NCBI GenBank assembly: GCA_014305015.1
Contig: JACRUB010000139.1
Location: forward strand, 1-7,138
From: Vulcanimicrobiota bacterium
GTDB lineage: Bacteria; Vulcanimicrobiota; Vulcanimicrobiia; Vulcanimicrobiales; Vulcanimicrobiaceae
Length of the DNA stretch: 7,138 bases
Reading direction: 5' to 3'
Shown: positions 1 to 4,933 of the stretch, in pieces
Layout of the letters: each line of letters starts with the position of its first letter
How positions within the stretch are numbered: the stretch's first letter is position 1
The notes under the pieces: generated by a model
The model's database searches: none
Told to the model about the DNA's origin: nothing
The model's input: only the letters and a program-made list of their open reading frames with translations
Position numbers and translations under genes: made by a program

Positions 1-59
1 TTTTAAATGGCGCGACGACCCCCTCGGGAGTAAGATCTAACGTGGCGCGACTCGCACGG

Positions 60-88
60 TTGACCCGTCCCCCGCCACCTGCTATGAT
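60..88 (+). promoter_or_regulatory. sigma70-type promoter of infC-rpmI-rplT
   Basis: A TTGACC -35 box (60-65) and a TATGAT -10 box (83-88) are separated by exactly 17 bp, matching the housekeeping promoter consensus at 5 of 6 positions in each box. Transcription would start near 95 and give a leader of about 134 nt before infC. No other coding sequence is seen upstream in the window. Positions 1-59 hold only a 9-bp direct repeat, TGGCGCGAC at 8-16 and 43-51, of unknown meaning. Confidence 0.75.
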
Positions 89-117
89 GCCTGAGCCGAA
101 GTAGGGCCCGGGAGGGT

Positions 118-158
118 CCTCACCGGATGCCTTCGGGCGATCCGGTCTTCACATGAGG
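118..158 (+). promoter_or_regulatory. infC leader hairpin with UUCG tetraloop
   Basis: ACCGGAT (122-128) pairs with ATCCGGT (140-146) and GCC (129-131) with GGC (136-138), around a TTCG loop, with one bulged G at 139. CCTCA (118-122) can close an outer helix with TGAGG (154-158). The same CCTCAC stretch (118-123) could instead pair with GTGGGG (180-185), which includes the left arm of the downstream terminator hairpin. This gives a plausible antiterminator switch. The sequence GGGTCC occurs three times in the leader (114-119, 157-162, 170-175). The hairpin is seen directly; the switch is inferred. Leaders of infC operons in Firmicutes are known to bind L20, but homology to that RNA is not shown here. 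Confidence 0.6.
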
Positions 159-181
159 GTCCGACGGTAGGGTCCGCGAGT

Positions 182-213
182 GGGGTTGCTTCGGCAGCGC
201 CATTTTTTGTTTT
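182..213 (+). terminator. leader terminator / attenuator before infC
   Basis: GGGGTTGC (182-189) and GCAGCGCC (194-201) form a stem with one G-G mismatch and one G-U pair around a TTCG tetraloop. Six T (203-208) and then GTTTT follow, so the hairpin has the form of an intrinsic terminator. It sits between the promoter and the infC ribosome binding site, where it would act as an attenuator rather than an operon end. Regulation by L20 would parallel the Bacillus infC operon, but that is inference. Confidence 0.6.
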
Positions 214-216
214 CCT

Positions 217-222
217 GAGGAG
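217..222 (+). promoter_or_regulatory. Shine-Dalgarno site that sets the infC start
   Basis: GAGGAG lies 6 nt before the ATA at 229. It is the only good ribosome binding site in front of the IF3 reading frame, and no ATG, GTG or TTG codon is suitably placed after it. Confidence 0.75.
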
Positions 223-228
223 ACGCCC

Positions 229-888
229 ATAGCAAGACCGCTTCGTATCAACGACCAGATCCGCATCCGCCAAGTTCGCGTCATCGACGAGAACGGCGAA
301 CAACTCGGAATTTTGCAAACCGAGGACGCGCTTGCGCGCGCGAGAACCGCGGGTCTCGACCTCATCGAGGTTTCACCGACTGCCCAGCCGCCCGTTTGCA
401 AAATCGGCGACTACGGTCGACTGAAGTACGAGCAACAGAAAAAAGACAAAGATGCGCGTAAGAAACAAAAGAATTGGGAGCTGAAGGAAGTCAAACTTCG
501 GCCCAAGATCGAGACGCACGACTACGAAACCAAAGCCCGCATGGCCGAACGCCTGCTGATGGACGGCGGAAAAGTCAAAGTCACGATCATGTTTCGCGGA
601 CGCGAAATTACGTACGCGAGTTTCGGACGTAAGCTGCTCGATCGCATGGCCGTCGATATGACGCCGATCGCGATCGTCGAGCGCGAACCGAAACTCGAAG
701 GAAAGAATATGTTCATGATTCTCGCGCCGCGCCCGGTGCCTAGCGGTCCGCCGAAGTACTCGACGATCCACGCAAAGGAAAACGAGAAAGAACACAAGGC
801 GGAACTTGAGGCTCACAAAGCCGAGCATCACGACGAAGAATCAGTAGCGGAAGAAATAGAAGTAGCGAAGGAGCCAACCAGTGCCTAA
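229..888 (+). CDS. infC: translation initiation factor IF-3, ATA start
   Basis: IF3 binds the 30S subunit and rejects non-canonical start codons and wrong initiator tRNA. The 219-residue product opens with (M)ARPLRINDQIRIRQVRVID, the conserved IF3 N-domain start. The N domain continues with DLIEVSP and PVCKIGDYGRLKYE, then a lysine-rich linker, then the C domain with LRPKI, KVKVTIMFRGREI and LLDRM. The first ATG/GTG/TTG in frame is a TTG at 313, which would delete 28 conserved residues. The ATA at 229 sits 6 nt after GAGGAG and matches the family N-terminus. E. coli infC starts at ATT and uses IF3's own codon discrimination for autoregulation, and an ATA start fits that logic. The protein is longer than the usual 180 residues because of a charged, Glu/His/Lys-rich tail (about 169-219). 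The last 8 nt overlap rpmI. Confidence 0.95.
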   Translation: MARPLRINDQIRIRQVRVIDENGEQLGILQTEDALARARTAGLDLIEVSPTAQPPVCKIGDYGRLKYEQQKKDKDARKKQKNWELKEVKLRPKIETHDYETKARMAERLLMDGGKVKVTIMFRGREITYASFGRKLLDRMAVDMTPIAIVEREPKLEGKNMFMILAPRPVPSGPPKYSTIHAKENEKEHKAELEAHKAEHHDEESVAEEIEVAKEPTSA

Positions 889-1087
889 AATTCGGACCCA
901 TCGTGGAACAGCCAAACGCGTCAAGGTGAGTTCAACCGGCAAAGTGATGCATCGTCATCAATTCAGCGGTTGCGGACACATCATGAGCAAGCGTACCCGC
1001 AAGCGGAAGCGGAACTTCCGTAAGGACCAGCCTGTTTTCAAAGGCGATCTGAAGCGCTTGGCGCCGACGATTCCGTACTTGGTTTAG
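881..1087 (+). CDS. rpmI: 50S ribosomal protein L35
   Basis: This is a 68-residue, very basic protein of the large ribosomal subunit. It has the family start (M)PKIRTHRGTAKRVKVSSTGK, the core HRHQFSGCGHIMSKRTRKRKRNFRK and the ending LKRLAPTIPYLV. Length is normal (about 65). The start is GTG at 881, with AAGGAG (868-873) 7 nt upstream, both inside the end of infC. The 8-nt overlap suggests translational coupling to IF3. The order infC-rpmI-rplT is the standard bacterial arrangement, so the genes share the promoter at 60-88. One unusual detail is the Cys in the SGCGHIMSKR segment. Confidence 0.97.
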   Translation: MPKIRTHRGTAKRVKVSSTGKVMHRHQFSGCGHIMSKRTRKRKRNFRKDQPVFKGDLKRLAPTIPYLV

Positions 1088-1102
1088 GGAGGGCTGAAGT
1101 AA

Positions 1103-1480
1103 ATGGCACGTATTAAACGCGGCGTTCACGGCAGAAAACACCACCGCAAGGTCATGAAGCTCACCAAGGGCTTCCGCGCAGCTCGCCGCCGTAACTACAA
1201 AGTCGCAAACGAAGCGCTGCTTCACTCGCTGGCATACGCATACCGCGATCGCCGCGTGCGCAAGCGCGACTTCCGCTCGCTTTGGATCAGCCGCATCAAT
1301 GCAGCCGTCCGCAAAGAGGGCATGAGCTACAGCGTCTTCATGAACGGCCTCAAGAAATCGGGCGTCACGCTCAACCGCAAGGCCTTAGCAGAACTCGCCG
1401 TGAGCGATTCAGCCGCTTTCGGTTCGCTCTTGAAGATGGCTAAAGACAGCCACGGCAAGGCTTCGACAAGCTCAGCCTGA
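1103..1480 (+). CDS. rplT: 50S ribosomal protein L20
   Basis: L20 binds 23S rRNA early in 50S assembly and in several bacteria also represses its own operon by binding the leader. The 125-residue product carries the family signature (M)ARIKRGVHGRKHHRKVMKLTKGFRAARRR, then WISRINAAVRKEGMSYSVFM and the C-terminal NRKALAELAV...AAFGSLL segment. GGGAGGG (1087-1093) lies 9 nt before the ATG and overlaps the rpmI stop. Canonical L20 ends near residue 115-118. Here the last residues (KASTSSA) and the TGA stop come from a REP-like repeat copy, so the tail is probably an accretion outside the conserved fold. Transcription ends at the hairpin at 1523-1550. Confidence 0.97.
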   Translation: MARIKRGVHGRKHHRKVMKLTKGFRAARRRNYKVANEALLHSLAYAYRDRRVRKRDFRSLWISRINAAVRKEGMSYSVFMNGLKKSGVTLNRKALAELAVSDSAAFGSLLKMAKDSHGKASTSSA

Positions 1481-1482
1481 CA
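1458..1482. repeat. REP-like repeat, copy 1 (forms the rplT 3' end)
   Basis: AGGCTTCGACAAGCTCA (1458-1474) recurs exactly at 1492-1508. In both copies it is followed, after three variable bases, by TGACA, giving 22 of 25 matching positions. The core contains a small dyad, GCTT-CGAC-AAGC. The motif resembles short extragenic repeats that I recall as abundant in several bacterial genomes. This copy overlaps the last codons and the stop codon of rplT. Confidence 0.7.
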
Positions 1483-1491
1483 AGGGTGCGT

Positions 1492-1516
1492 AGGCTTCGA
1501 CAAGCTCAAAGTGACA
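1492..1516. repeat. REP-like repeat, copy 2
   Basis: This second copy has the same orientation as the first, shifted by 34 bp, in the gap between rplT and the terminator. It differs from copy 1 only at the three bases before TGACA (AAG here, GCC there). It is non-coding. Confidence 0.7.
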
Positions 1517-1522
1517 CGGTAC

Positions 1523-1550
1523 AAAAGGCTCGCAGCAATGCGGGCCTTTT
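1523..1550. terminator. bidirectional intrinsic terminator
   Basis: AAAAGGCTCGC (1523-1533) pairs with GCGGGCCTTTT (1540-1550) as an 11-bp stem with one G-U pair on the + transcript and a 6-nt loop. It gives a U-rich 3' side on both strands. It lies 43 bp after rplT and 2 bp after the DUF5069 stop on the minus strand, so it can end both converging operons. Confidence 0.85.
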
Positions 1551-1552
1551 CC

Positions 1553-1996
1553 CTAGCCTCCAGCGTTTCGAGCCTGATCCTCCAGAAATTTCTTCGCGAA
1601 GTGCGGGTACATGACGCGGTTATAGAAGCCGCAAAGGAGTTGCGGTATCCGCCCGTTGTTGCGGCCTTCGTCAGCGTCAAACATGATAAAGACCGGTGTG
1701 TAGATTAAACGCATCTTGCGGCTGAAAGCGCGGATCTCTTCCGGCGTCTTCCCGCTACGAACGACAAGCGCTCTCGCCACTTTTTCATCGTCCGGCTCAG
1801 TGCGAACCAGCTCGTTGACTTCAGCCGCGTTTGTGGCGAGCAGCTTGAAGACGCGGGAATCCATGTAGTCGCTGTCGCCATACATGTACTCACCGATAGG
1901 CGCGCCGCTGACGTGCCGGCGCGCCTTGTCGATAATGCGTCCGAGGAAAATGCATCCTTCGAGCGATTGGAATGGCGAGCGCGGAACCCATTGCAT
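1553..1996 (-). CDS. DUF5069 domain-containing protein
   Basis: This is a 147-residue soluble protein. Its N-terminus, PRSPFQSLEGCIFLGRIIDKARRHVSG (about residues 5-31), followed by YMYGDSDYMDSRVFKLL, matches my memory of the DUF5069 family pattern: PRSP, then G..FL.R.IDK.R, then Y....DS..F. No catalytic role is known to me for this family. The C-terminal part (FSRKMRLIYTPVFIMFDADEGRN onward) is basic and aromatic and I recognise no motif in it. The ATG at 1996 has AAGGAT a few nt upstream, which overlaps the TAA of the preceding hydrolase gene. The 10-nt gap implies co-transcription and probably coupled translation. It is the last gene of the minus operon. Confidence 0.8.
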   Translation of the reverse strand: MQWVPRSPFQSLEGCIFLGRIIDKARRHVSGAPIGEYMYGDSDYMDSRVFKLLATNAAEVNELVRTEPDDEKVARALVVRSGKTPEEIRAFSRKMRLIYTPVFIMFDADEGRNNGRIPQLLCGFYNRVMYPHFAKKFLEDQARNAGG

Positions 1997-2006
1997 ATTT
2001 GTATCC

Positions 2007-2897
2007 TTAGTGCACGTGGGAGTGCAGCCACAGTGCGATAGCGTCCATCACGCGTGGATCGACTTCACGCGCCTGTTGATATTCCTTACCGGTCGATGGA
2101 ATCCCGGGCGCCAAATGCATGAAGAAATGATTGTCACCGTCGAGGGAATCAATCGTCACGTCTTTAGCGCGTTCTCGCGCTGCGAGTTGCACTCGAGGAA
2201 GTTCGGTGGCGGGGTTTATGAGGTCGGCGCTTCCTTGCACGAGCAGAACGGGAAGCTGCAATTTTGCATACTCAAGCACCGGATCGACGTTCTCGACGCT
2301 TTTGAACCACGCCGTTTCACGCAAGCGATCGACTCTTGGTTGAGCGTCCGGATGCGCCTTCAATTGCCTGCTTATGAATAATCCGTACGACATGGAGGGC
2401 GGCGAGAGCAACACAACGCCGCGCAGCGGAACGCCCGTTAGGGCAAGAGCGGTTACAAGCTCGGCGCCTTCGCTGTGGCCAAGTGCGAAAATATTCTGTG
2501 AATCGATGCCGGGTTGATGCTGCAAAAATACAAGCGCAGCCATTTCATCCTCGATGAAATTTTGGCGAACGACCTTCGCCGCCTGCGTTAGGGTAACGCT
2601 TCCGCCCACAGATCGCTTGTCGTACCGCAGCACCGCAACTCCTGAAGCGACAAGCGGTTGCGCGATATCCCGGAAGATGTGGTTGGGACCGATTTGTTCG
2701 TCACGATCGAGCGCGCCCGTATCGTGAACGAAGAAAACCGCCGGAACGGGGCCGCTTACGTTCTCCGGCATCGAGAGTGTCGCAGCCAGACGTGAGCCAT
2801 CCCTCGACGTGAAAAACACTTCGCTATCCGCCGCGCGAGCGCTCAGCGGCAAGAGACAGGATGCAGCTAGGACAAGCAAGGCGGCCAATGTACGCAC
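2007..2897 (-). CDS. secreted alpha/beta-fold hydrolase (esterase-like)
   Basis: The 296-residue product starts with a Sec signal peptide: MRT, a hydrophobic stretch at residues 4-18, and SARA, with probable cleavage after Ala22. It should therefore act outside the cytoplasmic membrane. The mature part shows an alpha/beta-hydrolase fold: a FFVHDTG oxyanion-hole strand end (55-61), RYDKRSVGGS (91-100), nucleophile elbow GHSEG with Ser142, the acid Asp225 in QGSADLINP, and His257 in DGDNHFF. The triad is complete. It resembles the dienelactone hydrolase/acyl-esterase group with an RYDKRG-type motif; the substrate cannot be told from sequence. The start is GTG, and only a poor Shine-Dalgarno is seen. 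It lies 43 bp downstream of the PilZ gene and 10 bp upstream of the DUF5069 gene, probably in one operon. A lipoprotein alternative at Cys14 is weak. Confidence 0.85.
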   Translation of the reverse strand: MRTLAALLVLAASCLLPLSARAADSEVFFTSRDGSRLAATLSMPENVSGPVPAVFFVHDTGALDRDEQIGPNHIFRDIAQPLVASGVAVLRYDKRSVGGSVTLTQAAKVVRQNFIEDEMAALVFLQHQPGIDSQNIFALGHSEGAELVTALALTGVPLRGVVLLSPPSMSYGLFISRQLKAHPDAQPRVDRLRETAWFKSVENVDPVLEYAKLQLPVLLVQGSADLINPATELPRVQLAARERAKDVTIDSLDGDNHFFMHLAPGIPSTGKEYQQAREVDPRVMDAIALWLHSHVH

Positions 2898-2940
2898 GGT
2901 CTATCCGTCTTCGACTACCGCCTCTTCGTAAACTGCATTC

Positions 2941-3843
2941 CTAAACCGCCAGGCGGCGTTTCGAGAGCTGCGCCGCGTGCACAAAGCGCGTGATCTCTTC
3001 CTTGATCAGGTGATCCGCATCTTTAAAGGCGATGCCTTGCACGTAACGCCCGCGTGATTCTTGCACGCCCGGGACGACGGTGCAGTGAACGGTAATCGGC
3101 GCAAACGGCCGCTGCTTAACGAATTTCTTTTGCTCGGTCGACCGGCTAAAGAGCGGCGAGGTAGCCACCGGTTCGGAGTGTGCCAAAACCTCGAGCACCT
3201 GCGCAGGCATCGTAAACGTTAACTCCAGCACCCACTCACGGCGCAGAATCATATCGGTTGCAATACGCATGCCGCCCGCGCTGATATCGAGGGACGTCGC
3301 GCGATGTACGCCCGGAATTCCCGGAATCTTAAAGGTCATTTGGAACGGCCACGCGACACGGAAGGCACCGCGCGCTTGGGCGGCACTCTTCTTGCCCGCA
3401 GCAGTTAGCGCAATTTTTGGAGGCGGGGCTTTCTTCGCGGCTTGCGCGGCTTCGGTTTCACCACGTTTATGCATGATGATGCGGCGTTCGAGCACCGTAA
3501 TTTCTTGCAGGAGCGCTTCATGATCGGCGTCCTTGAGGCCCTCGAATTCCACGCCGTAGAAATAGATGTGTTCCGACTCAGAATAGCGTTTGCTGCGGAT
3601 GACGCCGCAGAGGCGCAAATCGGACTTACCGTCGCTGCGACGCAGATTGTACGTCACGGGCGCGCCCACCTCAACTGATATGCGGCTCACGATTTGGCAG
3701 CCACCGCCGGAGATGTCCATGAGCAAGGCCGGAAGCATGATCGGAAGGCCCGCGTTCACATCGATCTTGATTCTCAAGGGAACGCGAAAAAAACTACGCT
3801 TGTTCTCTTTTTTCTGTCCCGGAACGACCGAAGGTTGAAACAT
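2941..3843 (-). CDS. tandem PilZ domain protein (c-di-GMP receptor)
   Basis: This is a 300-residue cytoplasmic protein with two PilZ domains. Domain 1 (about 12-125) has the RxxxR motif as R16-SFF-R20 and the D/NxSxxG motif as DISGGG (43-48). Domain 2 (about 155-292) has R158-GAF-R162 and DISAGG (186-191). Both copies therefore keep the c-di-GMP binding residues, which is less usual than one active and one degenerate domain. The linker (about 128-155) is rich in Ala, Lys and Pro and probably flexible. No GGDEF, EAL, CheY or membrane segment is present, so it is a pure receptor/adaptor and its output partner is unknown. The start is ATG with a weak ribosome binding site. The genes downstream, a secreted hydrolase and a DUF5069 protein, are likely co-transcribed. 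Confidence 0.9.
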   Translation of the reverse strand: MFQPSVVPGQKKENKRSFFRVPLRIKIDVNAGLPIMLPALLMDISGGGCQIVSRISVEVGAPVTYNLRRSDGKSDLRLCGVIRSKRYSESEHIYFYGVEFEGLKDADHEALLQEITVLERRIIMHKRGETEAAQAAKKAPPPKIALTAAGKKSAAQARGAFRVAWPFQMTFKIPGIPGVHRATSLDISAGGMRIATDMILRREWVLELTFTMPAQVLEVLAHSEPVATSPLFSRSTEQKKFVKQRPFAPITVHCTVVPGVQESRGRYVQGIAFKDADHLIKEEITRFVHAAQLSKRRLAV

Positions 3844-3873
3844 GAAGGCAATCCGTGAAGGCTCACAAGTAAA

Positions 3874-3916
3874 ACAACCGGGCGTATAAACGCTGCACTC
3901 CGGTTGTCTAATTATA
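3874..3916 (-). promoter_or_regulatory. -10 box plus dyad upstream of the PilZ operon
   Basis: On the minus strand a perfect TATAAT lies at 3916-3911, with no recognisable -35 box at 16-18 bp spacing. The expected start site (about 3904) falls inside one arm of a perfect 8-bp inverted repeat, ACAACCGG (3874-3881) and CCGGTTGT (3900-3907). This repeat encloses a second small dyad, GCGT/ACGC (3882-3885, 3890-3893). The arrangement could be an operator over the start site or a 5' hairpin of the mRNA followed by a short U run. The -10 box and dyad are seen; their function is inferred. Confidence 0.5.
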
Positions 3917-3938
3917 CCCTTGCTCGCTTGCTTGCGGT

Positions 3939-3956
3939 AGGGCGCTTGCTCGCCCT
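3939..3956. other. short hairpin between the 92-aa gene and the PilZ gene
   Basis: AGGGCG (3939-3944) and CGCCCT (3951-3956) form a 6-bp stem with a 6-nt loop. It could help end the transcript of the 92-aa gene on the minus strand, but no T tract follows on that strand. The 9-mer CTTGCTCGC occurs at 3919-3927 and again at 3945-3953, so part of this hairpin belongs to a small direct-repeat cluster upstream of the -10 box. Confidence 0.3.
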
Positions 3957-3982
3957 CGTGTTATGAGATTGTAAAAGAGGCC

Positions 3983-4261
3983 TTAATCGTCGGTCGTTGC
4001 TAACCGGCGGCCTGTCGCTTCGATGACTTTCCCGAGCATACTCACCGCTTCGGCGCGGCTGGCATTGCTGAACATATATTTCAGTTTTTCGTCGGAATCT
4101 TCAACGATGAAAACGGCCTTCTTGCCGGCGCGAAGCGCAGCAACCAACCGGTTAAGGTAAACTTCGTCTTCGGGAGCCAAGACGGTAGGTGCAGATCCTT
4201 CTGCCTCGCCTGCGCTCAGTAGATATTTCAGAACGGCGTTAATGTCCCGCGGTGTCTCCAC
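3983..4261 (-). CDS. hypothetical 92-aa protein
   Basis: I do not recognise this protein. It is small, soluble and mostly helical: (M)ETPRDINAVLKYLLSAGE, a low-complexity Ala/Glu/Gly/Ser linker, EDEVYLNRLVAALRAGKKAVFIVEDSDEKLKYMFSNASRAEAVSMLGKVIEATG, and a short polar tail. The KAVFIVEDSDEKLKYMFSNAS stretch reads like a beta strand followed by a helix. No cysteines, membrane segment or signal peptide are present. The start is taken as GTG at 4261 because GGAGG (4269-4273) lies exactly 7 nt upstream; the open frame continues 11 codons further to a GTG at 4294 that has no ribosome binding site. It lies 81 bp downstream of the Nudix gene and may be co-transcribed with it. Confidence 0.7.
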   Translation of the reverse strand: METPRDINAVLKYLLSAGEAEGSAPTVLAPEDEVYLNRLVAALRAGKKAVFIVEDSDEKLKYMFSNASRAEAVSMLGKVIEATGRRLATTDD

Positions 4262-4268
4262 GCTAAAA

Positions 4269-4273
4269 CCTCC
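4269..4273 (-). promoter_or_regulatory. Shine-Dalgarno site that sets the 92-aa gene start
   Basis: The minus strand reads GGAGG here, with 7 nt to the GTG at 4261. This is the strongest ribosome binding site in the minus-strand block and decides for the shorter of two in-frame starts. Confidence 0.75.
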
Positions 4274-4342
4274 ATGCAAAAGAGCCGCCGCCACAAACTA
4301 TAGGACGCAGCCGCAATGCTCTCTTAATGCATTATCGACACT

Positions 4343-4885
4343 TTATGCGATTTGTTGACGGCTATTCTTGTCAAGCCACAGTAAAGCGACGGCAGTCTTA
4401 CAATCCATGATGTCACCGCTGCCGAGCATAGCAAGCGCCTCCTCGAGGCTAAAGACCTGGCTTATTATTTGCTCGTCATCATCGAAGCTCGTCTCGCCGG
4501 TTGTGAGGTGATCCACGAGAAAAAAATCTAAACGCTCGGTACAGAAACCGGGAGTGGGATAGAGCCCGAAGATCTTGCGAATTCGACCACCGCGATAGCC
4601 GGTCTCCTCGCGCAGTTCGCGTAGTGCTCCGTCCTGCGGCTTCTCGCCCTCATCGGCCATGCCCGCGGGAATCTCCCACATCTTCTGTTGCACCGCGTGC
4701 CGGTATTGGTGCACGAGGACGAGTTCCGAAGCCGAGGGCTGCGCGATCACTGCATAGGAGAGGGCATGTTCGACAAGGTCGATGACGTGGCTGCGCCCTT
4801 CGTCCTCGATCGTATCCTGCCGGACAGTAAAGACCTTCCCTTCAAAGACAACCTTCGATCCAACGGTACGCATAACTCGGGACAT
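4343..4885 (-). CDS. Nudix hydrolase, probable ADP-ribose pyrophosphatase
   Basis: The enzyme probably cleaves ADP-ribose to AMP and ribose 5-phosphate. The 180-residue product has a complete Nudix box, Gx5Ex7REUxEExGU, at about residues 75-97 (G75, E81, R89-E90, E93-E94, G96), which binds the catalytic Mg2+. The preceding HQYRHAVQQKMWEIPAGMADEGE and the prolines in LYPTPGFCTERLDFFLV, about 14-16 residues after the box, are hallmarks of the ADPRase branch. The N-terminal VVFEGKVFTVRQDTI is the strand region of this branch's dimerisation domain. Start choice: ATG at 4885 has GGAA 6 nt upstream, while an in-frame ATG at 4891 would touch that element, giving two more residues. A third ATG at 4873 is possible. 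The + strand membrane-protein gene diverges from its 5' end. Confidence 0.92.
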   Translation of the reverse strand: MSRVMRTVGSKVVFEGKVFTVRQDTIEDEGRSHVIDLVEHALSYAVIAQPSASELVLVHQYRHAVQQKMWEIPAGMADEGEKPQDGALRELREETGYRGGRIRKIFGLYPTPGFCTERLDFFLVDHLTTGETSFDDDEQIISQVFSLEEALAMLGSGDIMDCKTAVALLWLDKNSRQQIA

Positions 4886-4905
4886 ACCCATTTCCGGAAG
4901 GCAAC

Positions 4906-4921
4906 GCCTGCGCGCGCAGGC
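4906..4921. repeat. perfect 16-bp palindrome in divergent spacer
   Basis: GCCTGCGCGCGCAGGC reads the same on both strands. It lies in the short gap between the divergent Nudix gene and the membrane-protein gene and is framed by GGCAAC direct repeats (4900-4905 and 4919-4924). It could be an operator for either gene, a hairpin in the + mRNA leader, or a dispersed genomic palindrome. No clear promoter boxes are seen beside it. Confidence 0.55.
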
Positions 4922-4933
4922 AACCAGCAGAGA

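Noticed and set aside
313..315. TTG start for infC
   Set aside because: It would remove 28 residues of the conserved IF3 N domain and has no Shine-Dalgarno; the ATA at 229 has one at ideal spacing.
373..831. Long minus-strand ORFs antisense to infC, rpmI and the methyltransferase gene
   Set aside because: They are low-complexity Arg/Ala/Phe-rich shadows of well-supported genes, with no domain and no ribosome binding site.
1511..1708. Plus-strand 65-codon ORF after rplT
   Set aside because: It lies over the terminator and antisense to the DUF5069 gene and has no recognisable protein character.
4262..4294. Longer start (GTG 4294) for the 92-aa gene
   Set aside because: No ribosome binding site precedes it, and the GGAGG of the shorter start would fall inside the coding sequence.
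4297..4302. TATAGT as a -10 box for the 92-aa gene on the minus strand
   Set aside because: No acceptable -35 at 16-18 bp and no extended TG; the gene may simply be transcribed from the Nudix promoter.
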